DNA of 52,375 nucleotides, taken from JBARKJ01 sp049801375 (GTDB lineage: Bacteria; Nitrospirota; JACRHJ01). The DNA lies in contig JBARKJ010000128.1 in the NCBI GenBank assembly GCA_049801375.1, forward strand, positions 1-52,375. The letters are read 5' to 3'. The notes under the pieces were generated by a model. The model ran no database searches, was not told the origin of the DNA, and saw only the letters and a list, made by a program, of their open reading frames with translations. The translations under genes were made by a program, and so were the position numbers. This document shows, piece after piece, positions 23,793 through 32,365 of this stretch. How positions within the stretch are numbered: the stretch's first letter is position 1; every line of letters starts with the position of its first letter.

Positions 23793-24724
23793 TTTTTTTC
23801 ATCTTAAAAAGATTTCTCATCGCCGTCCCCACCTTGCTTGGCCTAGCCCTCGTTACGTTCCTGCTGCTCCGGGCAATACCCGGAGACCCCGCACTGGGGC
23901 TGGTGGGAGAGCGGGCGGACCCGAAGACGGTCGAGGCGATACGTCAACAACTCGGCGTGGATAAACCGCTACTCAGGCAGTTCATAGGCTACTTGAATCT
24001 CCTCGCGAAAGGAAACCTGGGGAAGTCGTACTATACCAGGCGCGACGTATCCGAAGACATCCTCCAGAAGTTTCCAAACACCCTTCGCCTCGCCTTCTCC
24101 GCCATGCTGATATCGGTACTCTTCGGCACGATGCTGGGCATTCTCTCCGCCGTGAACCGGGGCGGGGCGTGGGAGAAGTTTTTTTCCGGCGTGGCCCTCG
24201 CGGGCATATCGCTGCCCGTGTTCTGGGTCGGGCTTATACTGATGCTCCTGTTCGCGTTCATCCTGCCGATATTCCCGCCGTCCGGGATGGGAGGCGGGAA
24301 CCCGGTTTACCTTGTCCTGCCTGCGGCGACGCTTGGGCTGAACTCCGCCGCGTTCGTCGCCCGCATCACGCGCATGAGCCTTATCGAGGCGCTCGGCTCG
24401 CAATACATTCTAACTGCCCGGGCGAAAGGTCTTTCTCCTTTCTGGATAGTTGCTAAGCATGCGCTAAGGAACGCGCTCATCCCGGTAATCACCCTGGTGG
24501 CGATAGATTTTGGGAGCCTGCTTAATGGCTCGGTTTTGACGGAGACAATCTTCGGCTGGGACGGCCTGGGCCGCTACGCCCTGGACGGTATCATGAAGCG
24601 CGACTACCCTGTTATCCTGGGCACGGTTCTCGTCGGGAGCGCGGCGTTCGTTTTCTTTAACCTGCTGGCCGATGTCGCGTATGCGTATATCGACCCGAGG
24701 ATAAGATACGGTAGGCGGGGATGA
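23789..24724 (+). CDS. Peptide ABC transporter permease, DppB/OppB type
   Basis: About 311 residues with six transmembrane segments. The N-terminal signature is LKRFLIAVPTLLGLALVTFLLLRAIPGDP, here split by the first helix. The EAA loop is LTARAKGLSPFWIVAKHALRNALIPVIT, and the end motif DVAYAYIDPRIRYG is typical. GTG 23789 overlaps the stop of the receiver gene and places the first residues directly before helix 1; the longer frame from 23711 would add a non-homologous tail. The DppC gene follows with an ATGA overlap. It forms the channel for di- or oligopeptides, with the binding protein and ATPases encoded elsewhere. Confidence 0.94.
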   Translation: MIFFILKRFLIAVPTLLGLALVTFLLLRAIPGDPALGLVGERADPKTVEAIRQQLGVDKPLLRQFIGYLNLLAKGNLGKSYYTRRDVSEDILQKFPNTLRLAFSAMLISVLFGTMLGILSAVNRGGAWEKFFSGVALAGISLPVFWVGLILMLLFAFILPIFPPSGMGGGNPVYLVLPAATLGLNSAAFVARITRMSLIEALGSQYILTARAKGLSPFWIVAKHALRNALIPVITLVAIDFGSLLNGSVLTETIFGWDGLGRYALDGIMKRDYPVILGTVLVGSAAFVFFNLLADVAYAYIDPRIRYGRRG

Positions 24725-25542
24725 CATCGTTTATCAAGAAAAATAAAACCGCCTTCATATCGGCAATAATAATCGCCGCGCTGGTCCTGATCGCGGTCGC
24801 CGCGAATTTCATTTCCCCGTTTGACCCTTTGCGGATTAATCTCGACCAGCTCCGTCTCCCGCCGTCATGGTCGCACTGGATGGGGACGGACAACATGGGC
24901 CGGGACGTGTTTTCGCGGGTGATATTCGGGGCGAGGGTGTCGCTTTTGGTCGGCCTTATCGCCTCGGCTGTCTCGATGGTTATCGGCATCGTGGTCGGCA
25001 CTGTCGGCGGCTATGTCGGGGGATTATGGGACTCTGCCATGACCGCGCTCACGGACATGGTCATGGCCTTTCCGAGCCTGCTGCTTGCAATCGGCATAAC
25101 GGTGGTCCTGCCGCCGGGGATATATACCGTGATGCTGGCGCTTTCGCTTGTCGGCTGGGCGTCGTTTGCCAGGCTCTCGCGGGGGATGGTGCTGTCCATG
25201 AAGGAGCAGCAGTTCGTGGAGGCGGCAAGGGCGTCCGGCAGCGGCCCGCTCAGGATAATGTTCCGGCACATACTGCCGAACTGCCTCCCGCTGATTATCG
25301 TGGCCGGGAGCCTGAAGGTGGGCAGCTTCATCTTAGCCGAGAGCGCGCTAAGTTTCCTTGGCCTCGGCGCACAGCCGCCCACGCCCACTTGGGGCTCTAT
25401 GGTCAGCTTATCGCGCAACTATATCCTTTCGGCGCCCTGGACCGTGGTATTCCCCGGCGCGGCCATCGCCGTCACGGTCCTGTCCTTCAATATACTGGGC
25501 GACAGCCTGCGCGACTGGCTGGACCCGAAACTGAAAATTTAA
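24721..25542 (+). CDS. Peptide ABC transporter permease, DppC/OppC type
   Basis: 273 residues and six helices. A single N-terminal helix leads to the conserved HWMGTDNMGRDVFSRVIFGAR segment. The EAA loop is FVEAARASGSGPLRIMFRHILPN, and the end GDSLRDWLDPKLK is the family tail. It pairs with the DppB encoded just upstream (4-base overlap). The stop codon TTAA is shared with the convergent Lon-type protease gene. No ATPase follows, so the transporter must use ATPases from elsewhere, such as the OppF-like protein at 14 kb. Confidence 0.94.
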   Translation: MTSFIKKNKTAFISAIIIAALVLIAVAANFISPFDPLRINLDQLRLPPSWSHWMGTDNMGRDVFSRVIFGARVSLLVGLIASAVSMVIGIVVGTVGGYVGGLWDSAMTALTDMVMAFPSLLLAIGITVVLPPGIYTVMLALSLVGWASFARLSRGMVLSMKEQQFVEAARASGSGPLRIMFRHILPNCLPLIIVAGSLKVGSFILAESALSFLGLGAQPPTPTWGSMVSLSRNYILSAPWTVVFPGAAIAVTVLSFNILGDSLRDWLDPKLKI

Positions 25543-27953
25543 GCAGCCTTGGGCAGCTCCCCGCCCGCCGGGGGCTCCATGAATTCCTTCATCTCACGCG
25601 CAAACTTTATTAAACTCTGGTCTACCATCCAGTTCACGGTGCCTTCGGGGTAAGTGCCGTCGGGCTGCCTCTCTCCCGCCTTGGTGCCGGTCAGGATCTC
25701 TATGCCCGCGTCCGCGTCCTTGACGGCCCAGATGTGGAAACGGCCCTCGCGCGCCGCCCGGACTACCTCGTCTTTCAGCATCAGGTGCCGTACGTTCGAT
25801 TCCGGCACCATCACGCCCTGCTCCCCGGTAAGGCCCATCTGCTTGCAGACCTCGAAGAATCCCTCCACCTTCTCGTTCACCCCGCCAATCGGCTGGATTT
25901 CGCCGCGCTGGTTGATAGAGCCGGTGACGGCTATTCCCTGCTTTATGGGAAGGCCTGAGAGCGACGACAGAAGCGCATACAGCTCCGTTGACGATGCGGA
26001 ATCGCCCTCTATGCCTTCATACGACTGCTCGAAGGCGATAGACGCGGAGAAGGCGAGCGGCTTGTCATGCGCGAATTTATCGCCCAGGTATCCGGTCAGT
26101 ATCAGGACGCCCTTGTCGTGAATTGGGCCGGACATCTTTACCTCGCGCTCGATGTTCACCATGCCCTTGCCCATGAACGTGCTTGCGGTTATGCGGGACG
26201 GCCTGCCGAAGGAGTACCCGCCGAGGCCGATTACCGATAGGCCGTTAACCTGGCCGACGACGGCTCCATCGACGTCCACGTAAATCACGCCCTCTTTTAT
26301 GGCCTCCCGGATTTTTTCCTCCAGCATGTTCGACCGATAGGTATTTTCCTCGACCGCCTTCTCCACGTGCGCCCGGTCTACCGTCTCCGAATTTTCCTTG
26401 CCGGCCCAGTACGAAGCTTCGCGAAGGATGTCCAGGACGTCCAGGAACTTAAGAGAGAGCTTCTGCTTGTCCGAGACGAGCCTTGCCGCATGCTCCACCA
26501 CTCTTGAGACGCCGGAGCGCGAGAAGGGAAGCAGGTTTTCTTCTTTTGCCTTCTCCGATATGAATCCCGCGAATGCGTCCACCGTTTCCGGAGTCCTCTG
26601 AAGACGGCTGTCGAAATCCGCATGGACTTTAAAGAGTTTGCGGTATTCCTCGTCCAGCTGGTACAGAAGGTAATAAACCGTCGGAGGGCCGACCAGTACC
26701 ACCTTCACGTCGAGCGGCACGGGCTCCGGTTTCAAGGTCTGGAAGGAGACGAGCCTGTACGGTTCCAGCACATCTTCTATGGCGACGGTCTTGTTCTTCA
26801 GCGCGCGCTTTAAGCCTTCGTACGCGAACGGGTTCCGGAGCAGGTCCAGCGCCTCCACGACCAGGTAACCGCCGTTCGCGCGGTGCAGGGCGCCCGGCTT
26901 TATGAGCGTAAAATCCGTCGTTGCGAATCCGTACTGCACCCTCTGGTCTATGTGGCCGAAGAGGTTCGGATAGGTCGGGTTGGACTCGAAGACGACCGGA
27001 GCGCCCTCGGCGCAGCAGTTATCGACCAGGAGGTTCACTTTATATCTTTCGAAAGACGGCTCCTGCCTTGGCGCGAACGGGATCTGGGGCGCCTGCTCGG
27101 AGGGGCGGAAGTCGTCCAGGTGCTCCAGGATATCTTCGTTCACCTCGCCCAGGTAAGACACAATCTTCGGGAACTCCCGGTACTTGTCGCGCAGTTCCTG
27201 GATAAGGTGTCCGACGGCGTATACCCCGAACTCGCGGTTTAAGTCCTTTAACTGCTCCGAGAGTCCCTTCTCCACGTCGCGGACTCTGCGCATAACGTCG
27301 GCGAGCTTCGCCTGCAGCTCGTTTCCCTGCTCCTCTATCTTCTGCTTTACGTTCGGGTCCTCGCTCTCGAACTCCTCCTGGGACATAAGCCGCCCGTTTG
27401 GCTTTTTGGGCACAAGGAACACGCCCCTCGGCGAGCGCTCCACCGCAAAGCCCTTCTGGTTCGCGTCGGCGTCCAGCTCCTCAAGCGCCTGGCTGGTCTG
27501 CTTGTTATGCTCCGCCACCAGCGCCTCGCGCCTCTTCTCGAAATCCGCGCCCTCGAACGCCTTGGGGATGGCCTTCTTCAGTTGCTCGATGAGCGCTTCC
27601 ATATCCGTCTTGAGCTCGCCTCCCTTACCCCGGGGGAGCCCCTCTATAGCCGGCCGGTCGGGTTTTTTAAAGTCCATCAGATAGACCCAGTCCATCGGCC
27701 CCGGGGCCGTCAGGGCCTTCTTTTCCAGAACCTTCGTGACCGTGCTGCCCCGGCCCGTGCCCGGCTGGCCCATCACGTAGAGGTTATATCCGAAGCTCTT
27801 TATACCCAGGCCGAAGTCCAGCGCCCGAAGCGCCCTCTCCTGGCCTATGGTCCCTTCCACGGGTGGCACTTCGACAGTGGATTTAAACGTGAATTGTTCC
27901 TCGTCCAGCCGCCATGTGAGATCTTCCGGTTGGAGTTCGCGGTAGTTAGCCAT
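25539..27953 (-). CDS. Lon-family ATP-dependent protease (LonB/YcbZ-like, AAA_32 plus S16 domain)
   Basis: About 804 residues. The N-terminal AAA_32 part has a P-loop-like GQPGTGRGST near residues 62-71, where Arg replaces the Walker A Lys. A long insertion with coiled coil follows (about 115-260), then the Walker B-like ANGGYLVVEALDLL. The C-terminal Lon protease domain has the Ser-Lys dyad, Ser652 in EGDSASSTELYALL and Lys695 in GGVNEKVEGFF. It should degrade unfolded or regulatory proteins in the cytoplasm. GGAGG 5 bases before ATG 27953 favours that start over the in-frame ATG 27965. It is a stand-alone gene, convergent with dppC and divergent from the outer-membrane protein gene. Confidence 0.93.
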   Translation of the reverse strand: MANYRELQPEDLTWRLDEEQFTFKSTVEVPPVEGTIGQERALRALDFGLGIKSFGYNLYVMGQPGTGRGSTVTKVLEKKALTAPGPMDWVYLMDFKKPDRPAIEGLPRGKGGELKTDMEALIEQLKKAIPKAFEGADFEKRREALVAEHNKQTSQALEELDADANQKGFAVERSPRGVFLVPKKPNGRLMSQEEFESEDPNVKQKIEEQGNELQAKLADVMRRVRDVEKGLSEQLKDLNREFGVYAVGHLIQELRDKYREFPKIVSYLGEVNEDILEHLDDFRPSEQAPQIPFAPRQEPSFERYKVNLLVDNCCAEGAPVVFESNPTYPNLFGHIDQRVQYGFATTDFTLIKPGALHRANGGYLVVEALDLLRNPFAYEGLKRALKNKTVAIEDVLEPYRLVSFQTLKPEPVPLDVKVVLVGPPTVYYLLYQLDEEYRKLFKVHADFDSRLQRTPETVDAFAGFISEKAKEENLLPFSRSGVSRVVEHAARLVSDKQKLSLKFLDVLDILREASYWAGKENSETVDRAHVEKAVEENTYRSNMLEEKIREAIKEGVIYVDVDGAVVGQVNGLSVIGLGGYSFGRPSRITASTFMGKGMVNIEREVKMSGPIHDKGVLILTGYLGDKFAHDKPLAFSASIAFEQSYEGIEGDSASSTELYALLSSLSGLPIKQGIAVTGSINQRGEIQPIGGVNEKVEGFFEVCKQMGLTGEQGVMVPESNVRHLMLKDEVVRAAREGRFHIWAVKDADAGIEILTGTKAGERQPDGTYPEGTVNWMVDQSLIKFAREMKEFMEPPAGGELPKAA

Positions 27954-28046
27954 ATTCGCCTCCATCGATAATCGCCCTACCTTAAGTATAACAACTTTTT
28001 CGTTGTGCTATATTTCAGATAATCTGCATAGAGATAAATAGCCTAC

Positions 28047-28790
28047 ATGAAATTACGTAAAATGATCGCGGCGGCCGCGCTGGCGCTCGCCGTGCCGCTT
28101 TCAGCCTTCGCCGGGCCGCCGTTTATGACGGACGACCCGGAGCCGGTCGAACTGCATCACTGGGAAGTCTATCTCGCATCGGCTTTTTCCCACGGCGGAG
28201 GGGACACCTTTTTTACCGCCCCGCATGTCGAGGTCAACTACGGCATCCTGCCGGAAACGCAGCTCCACATGATAGTCCCGATGGCATACTCAAGCTCTCG
28301 CGGCCCGGGCGCGCACTACGGGTTTTCGGACATGGAACTAGGCGTGAAGTATCGCTTCCTCCAAGAAGGCGAGCTTCTCCCGCAGGCCGGAGTCTTTCCG
28401 CTGGTTGAACTGCCCACCGGAGACAGCCGCAACGGCTTGGGCGGGGGGCATGTCAGGGTTTTTATCCCTGTTTGGCTGCAGAAGAGCTTCGGGGCGTGGA
28501 CGTCTTACGGGGGCGGCGGCTGGTGGTATAATCCCGGAGCTGGCAACAGGGACTACTGGTTCGGCGGATGGCTGTTGCAGAGGGACATCTCGAAGTCGCT
28601 GACGGTCGGTGCGGAAATTTTCGGGAGTACCCGCCAGGCGCAGGGCGAAGGCGGCAGTTACGGGTTCAACGCCGGCGCGATAATCAACCTGAGCGAAGAG
28701 CACCACATCCTCCTTTCCGCTGGCCGCGATATCCACGGCCCGAATACGGTGGCCGCATATGCCGCCTTCCAGTGGACGTTCGGGCCCTGA
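28047..28790 (+). CDS. Outer-membrane beta-barrel protein (phenol-degradation MetA-like / transporter family)
   Basis: 247 residues with a Sec signal ending in LSAFA, then GPPFMTDDPEPVELHHWEVY, a mature start I recognise from proteins annotated as putative transporters of the MetA-pathway type. The rest alternates short amphipathic strands, with conserved pieces such as PHVEVNYGILPETQLHMIVP, MELGVKYRFL and FPLVELPTGD, and ends in FQWTFGP, a terminal-aromatic barrel ending. It is probably a small outer-membrane pore or porin-like channel; the substrate is unknown. No Shine-Dalgarno sequence is visible. A GATAAA 8 bases before the start could make it leaderless too, but no good -35 supports that. 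Confidence 0.82.
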   Translation: MKLRKMIAAAALALAVPLSAFAGPPFMTDDPEPVELHHWEVYLASAFSHGGGDTFFTAPHVEVNYGILPETQLHMIVPMAYSSSRGPGAHYGFSDMELGVKYRFLQEGELLPQAGVFPLVELPTGDSRNGLGGGHVRVFIPVWLQKSFGAWTSYGGGGWWYNPGAGNRDYWFGGWLLQRDISKSLTVGAEIFGSTRQAQGEGGSYGFNAGAIINLSEEHHILLSAGRDIHGPNTVAAYAAFQWTFGP

Positions 28791-28810
28791 CGTTTAATTA
28801 TGGCATCCGC

Positions 28811-28838
28811 TTGATTTTTGGACCTGTTCCTATATAAT
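28811..28838 (+). promoter_or_regulatory. Sigma-70 promoter for the glycosyltransferase-hemG pair
   Basis: TTGATT (28811-28816), a 16-base spacer and a perfect TATAAT (28833-28838) stand about 28 bases upstream of the expected leader that carries GGGGGA before ATG 28873. Confidence 0.65.
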
Positions 28839-28872
28839 AAGGCATCTTTTTAGGGACGGGGGATTAAAGAGA

Positions 28873-30237
28873 ATGCGGCCACGGATACTGTTAAGCTGTC
28901 TCGGCAGCGATATCACTCAGGCATACAGGGATTATTGCGAAAGCGTCCTCTCTCGTGCGGGGGAATCATGCGAAATTAAAATACTTATCCCCGCCGGCGC
29001 CGATAAAAGCTCCTGGGGGGGAATACCTGAAGACAAATTCATCGAATTCCCCGGGAAAATATCCTCGTCCTCAAGCGCCTGGCTGGAAGCCATACTAAGG
29101 GGAAAGGAACTCTCCTCCCTGAAAAACTCGTTTCCGTTTCAGGTACTGCATCCGGCAACTCCGTTCGACCATAAGCTCTTCGCGCTCTGGAGGTTAATGA
29201 GCGGGAAGCGCTTCTTTATAGTACGCTTCTGGCCCAAGGCGCAGAGCCTGCCCGATAATTTTATGAACAACGTCCTGTATAACAAACTTACCGACATAAA
29301 TTATTTCCCCGACAGGGAGACCCGCGAAAGAACCGCGCCACTCAAGCTGAAGAAAGTCTGCATCGACCAGGGGCCGGGCTTCCATGCACAGTTTTATAAC
29401 TCGCTTGCAATCCCCAGGGCCGACTGGTCGAATATAAAGCTGACCTACATAACGCATTTTTACTTGAACCAGGGGTCGCCCGAGGCGGTTTTCAGGATGC
29501 TTCAACACTACGAGGATTACGACCCGCTGCTTCTGGACAAGATGCATTTCGTCATCGTGGACGACGGCTCGCCGCTCTCGTTTGAAATCCCGGAATTCAA
29601 GCTGAACATCACCTGGCTGAAGATAGAGAAGGACATACCCTGGAACCAGCCTGGAGCCAGGAACCTGGGCGTTGTCTACGCCAAATCTGACAACATCCTC
29701 CTGACCGACATTGACCACGAGTTTCCCGAGGCGACACTGAAGGCCGCTTCAGCCGTAAAATCGTGCGGCAGGAACATCTTCAAGTTCCGGCGGCCCAACC
29801 CCGCGACCGGGAAGATCGAGAAAGGTCACCCGAACACCTTTCTTATGTCCCGCGGGGAGCTCCTTAGACACTGGGGATACGACGAGGAGTTCTCGGGCAA
29901 TTACGGTTCCGACGACGTCAGGCTGGTCAAATATTTAAAAGCGCATGGCGGACGCCTCCGGTATTTCAGTTCTAAATACACCTGCAAAAGAAGACAGGAC
30001 ATCGACCACAAAAAAGAATACCACAGCCTTACAAGGGACTTAAGCGCCAATACCCCCGCCGATACCCGGAAAAAGTTCGAGATGCAGAATTACGGACATG
30101 AGTACGGACACAGCAGGATCTTCCTGAACTTCACCTGGAAGGTGCAGTACGAGAACAAGCGCCCGGTCGAGGGCGAGCCTCCTGTCGACAGGCTCTGGGC
30201 CAAGCTCTGGTACTGGCGCTGGCTGTTTGGGGAATAG
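28873..30237 (+). CDS. GT-A fold glycosyltransferase with an uncharacterised N-terminal region
   Basis: 454 residues, no signal or helix, cytoplasmic. Residues 1 to about 190 have no motif I recognise. From about 195 a GT2-type fold is clear. The nucleotide-binding strand is FVIVDDGSP, the NQPGARNLGVVYAKSDNILLT stretch precedes the metal-binding DxD in TDIDHEFP, and the C-terminal EEFSGNYGSDDVRLVKYLKAHG matches the galactosyltransferase-like end where acidic residues act in catalysis. It should transfer a sugar to a glycan or lipid for the envelope. Acceptor and donor are unknown. hemG follows after 32 bases and may share the transcript. Confidence 0.82.
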   Translation: MRPRILLSCLGSDITQAYRDYCESVLSRAGESCEIKILIPAGADKSSWGGIPEDKFIEFPGKISSSSSAWLEAILRGKELSSLKNSFPFQVLHPATPFDHKLFALWRLMSGKRFFIVRFWPKAQSLPDNFMNNVLYNKLTDINYFPDRETRERTAPLKLKKVCIDQGPGFHAQFYNSLAIPRADWSNIKLTYITHFYLNQGSPEAVFRMLQHYEDYDPLLLDKMHFVIVDDGSPLSFEIPEFKLNITWLKIEKDIPWNQPGARNLGVVYAKSDNILLTDIDHEFPEATLKAASAVKSCGRNIFKFRRPNPATGKIEKGHPNTFLMSRGELLRHWGYDEEFSGNYGSDDVRLVKYLKAHGGRLRYFSSKYTCKRRQDIDHKKEYHSLTRDLSANTPADTRKKFEMQNYGHEYGHSRIFLNFTWKVQYENKRPVEGEPPVDRLWAKLWYWRWLFGE

Positions 30238-30269
30238 CCCGGGGAATAATCCAAAGGAGACGTTGTAAC

Positions 30270-31712
30270 ATGCGGATAACCATCGCGGGTGCGGGGATTA
30301 GCGGCCTCTCGCTTGCCTATGCCATACAGGAGAAGCTTGAGGCCGCCGGGAAAAGCGCCGAGATATTCCTCCTGGAGGCGGACGGCCGGGTGGGCGGGAA
30401 GATACGCACCCACCACGAAGACGGCTACATCATGGAGTGGGGCCCGAACGGGTTCCTTAATAACAAGCCGGATACCCTGGCCCTCACCCGGAAGCTTGGG
30501 ATAGAAGAACTGCTCCTGCCCAGTAACGACGCCGCGAGGAAACGCTATATCTATTCCGGCGGCAGGCTGAACCTTCTCTCCCCCGCCGGTTTCGTCCTTG
30601 GCGGACTACTCTCCTGGCGAGGTAAAATCCGCATACTGAAAGAATACGGAATACCCAGGCGGACCGACGCGTCTGATGAGTCGCTGGCGGATTTTGTCCG
30701 CAGGCGGTTGGGCCGGGAGGCTTTGGACAGGCTAATCGGTCCGATGGCCATGGGAGTGTACGGCGGGGACCCGGAAAGGATGGCACTGAAGTCCTGCTTC
30801 CCGACGATATACGACCTGGAGCAGAAATACGGCGGACTCTTCAAGGGCATGCTCGGCAAGATGAAGGAAAAGAAGCAGGCCGGAGGCGGCATAAAAAAGG
30901 CCGGAGGCGGCATAAAAAAAGCCGGAGGCGGTAAAGTATCCGGCCCCGCCGGCCCCGGCGGCGTGCTCACCACCTTCTACGGAGGCCTGGACGTCCTGAC
31001 CGACGCCCTGGGAAAGGCGTTCACGGGGAAGCTCTTGCTGAATGCGCCGGTGCGGGAAGTGCGCCGGGTAGGGGCAGCGGGAGCGGATGAAAAATTTATC
31101 GTGTCAGCGGGCGGCCTTGACGCGCCCCTGGAGACGGAGATCTTTATTACCGCCGCGCCCGCCCATGCCGCGAAAGATTTTCTTGCGGCGCTCGACCCGC
31201 AACTCACGGAGACGCTGTCGGAGATAGAATACGTCCCGATGTCCGTGGTGGGGATGGGGTTTAAGAAAACTGAACTGAACTCGGAGCTCGACGGCTTCGG
31301 GTTCCTTGTGGCCATGGATGAGGCCAGGAAGTTGATCGGCTGCCTGTGGGACTCCAGCGTGTTCACGGACAGGGCGCCTGCGGGAAGGGCCTCAATCCGG
31401 GCGATGCTGGGCGGTGGGAAGGACTTTTCAACGCCTTTTTTGCCGGATGGCCAGCTTCTCGAACTAACCCTGGAGGAGCTCAGGATAACCATGGCCCTGA
31501 AATCGAGGCCGGAGCTGACACGCGTCTTCCGGCACGAAAGGGCCATCCCGATGTACACGCTGGGACATTCAGAGAGGCTGAACAAATTAGATAAAGGCGA
31601 AGATAAATACCGGGGCCTCTTTTTCGCCGGAAACGCATACCGGGGAGTCGGCCTGAACGACTGTGTAAAGGATGCTTATTCCGTGGCCGAAAAAATCCTG
31701 CGTCTGGCCTGA
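30270..31712 (+). CDS. hemG: Protoporphyrinogen oxidase (HemY-type), oxygen-dependent class
   Basis: 480 residues. The FAD-binding dinucleotide fold opens with ITIAGAGISGLSLAYAIQ. The family signature GGKIRTHHEDGYIMEWGPNGFL follows, with MGVYGGDPERMALKSCFP, the GGLDVLTDALGKAF strand and the C-terminal FFAGNAYRGVGLNDCVKDAYSVA. It removes six electrons from (copro)protoporphyrinogen in haem synthesis, which fits the many haem proteins encoded here. Between about residues 200 and 225 it carries a low-complexity insert made of GGGIKKA repeats. AAAGGAG before ATG 30270 supports the start. Whether it acts on protoporphyrinogen IX or coproporphyrinogen III is not decided by sequence alone. Confidence 0.92.
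   Translation: MRITIAGAGISGLSLAYAIQEKLEAAGKSAEIFLLEADGRVGGKIRTHHEDGYIMEWGPNGFLNNKPDTLALTRKLGIEELLLPSNDAARKRYIYSGGRLNLLSPAGFVLGGLLSWRGKIRILKEYGIPRRTDASDESLADFVRRRLGREALDRLIGPMAMGVYGGDPERMALKSCFPTIYDLEQKYGGLFKGMLGKMKEKKQAGGGIKKAGGGIKKAGGGKVSGPAGPGGVLTTFYGGLDVLTDALGKAFTGKLLLNAPVREVRRVGAAGADEKFIVSAGGLDAPLETEIFITAAPAHAAKDFLAALDPQLTETLSEIEYVPMSVVGMGFKKTELNSELDGFGFLVAMDEARKLIGCLWDSSVFTDRAPAGRASIRAMLGGGKDFSTPFLPDGQLLELTLEELRITMALKSRPELTRVFRHERAIPMYTLGHSERLNKLDKGEDKYRGLFFAGNAYRGVGLNDCVKDAYSVAEKILRLA
30878..30931 (+). repeat. 21-bp in-frame tandem repeat inside hemG
   Basis: Two full 21-base units (30878-30898 and 30899-30919, beginning GGCCGGAGGCGGCATAAAAA) and a partial third encode AGGGIKK repeats. 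Such a repeat can gain or lose units without breaking the frame. Confidence 0.9.
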
Positions 31713-31751
31713 ATACCACTGCCGACCTGACCCCAGCCGCCGGCGCCTGGT

Positions 31752-32099
31752 CTAATCCCCTGCTGCCAGCGCGAGGTGTTCCCTCTCCTCTTCTTCCGAC
31801 ATTTGGCGTGCCGAAGGATTAAAGAGATATCGCTTCATGTCTTCCGGCCCCGCGATGTCATATTTCGGGCGGTTGCCTGACTGCCCTGTACCCGCCCGCG
31901 CCCTCGTCGCTGCCGCCGCCCCTGCCGCCGCGCCATTTTCCGCCGCCGTTGCCCCCATACCCGCCCCCTCCGTGCCATCCGTCGTCCCGGCCGCTTCTCT
32001 TTTTTGCGCCGCCCGGTACTCGGGCAAGAAGACCGCGAAACTGGAAATGAGGAAAGCTACCGCCGTTAAAATAGCCGAAAAGGCAAGGACCTCATGCAT
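31752..32099 (-). CDS. Small hypothetical membrane-anchored protein with Ala/Gly low-complexity linker
   Basis: 115 residues. One N-terminal helix (AFSAILTAVAFLISSFAVFL) is followed by a basic turn, a low-complexity Ala/Gly/Thr stretch and a charged end with KYDIAGPEDMKRYLFNPSARQMSEEEE. AAGGAG stands 7 bases before ATG 32099, which supports a real gene. No family is recognised. The plus-strand frame over the same bases has a Pro/Ala-rich sequence and no ribosome site, so the minus strand is preferred. It could be a small inner-membrane protein with a cytoplasmic tail. Confidence 0.6.
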   Translation of the reverse strand: MHEVLAFSAILTAVAFLISSFAVFLPEYRAAQKREAAGTTDGTEGAGMGATAAENGAAAGAAAATRARAGTGQSGNRPKYDIAGPEDMKRYLFNPSARQMSEEEEREHLALAAGD

Positions 32100-32225
32100 A
32101 ATCGGGCTCCTTTTTAATTTCTCGAATTAACGTGCTCCAAAAAGCCGATAGTCCGTTGCATCCAGTCTTGCACAATTATTTGTTTGTGTCAAGTAAAGTG
32201 TAATAATTTATTTTGTTTTACAGTT

Positions 32226-32254
32226 TTGACAAAAGCTTTCTTACCCGATATTAT
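32226..32254 (+). promoter_or_regulatory. Strong sigma-70 promoter for the acyltransferase
   Basis: TTGACA (32226-32231), a 17-base spacer and TATTAT (32249-32254) lie in an AT-rich gap of 266 bases (32100-32365). The leader to ATG 32366 would be about 105 bases. Nothing else in this gap looks like a gene. Confidence 0.72.
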
Positions 32255-32365
32255 TAGCTAAAAGCATTTTTTAACATCTCCGTAAAGCCGAGTTATTCCG
32301 CATTAGCATTAGCCGGTCGTAAGTCTCTAATATTCATAAACAAAGAAAGAATTTCCCCTAAGCTT

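Noticed and set aside
28010..28040. An eighth leaderless promoter before the outer-membrane barrel gene at 28047
   Set aside because: GATAAA lies 8 bases before the ATG, but no acceptable -35 box is found at 16-18 bases, so it was left out of the count.
31837..32130. Plus-strand Pro/Ala-rich frame opposite the small membrane protein
   Set aside because: The minus strand has a good ribosome site and an N-terminal helix; the plus strand has neither.
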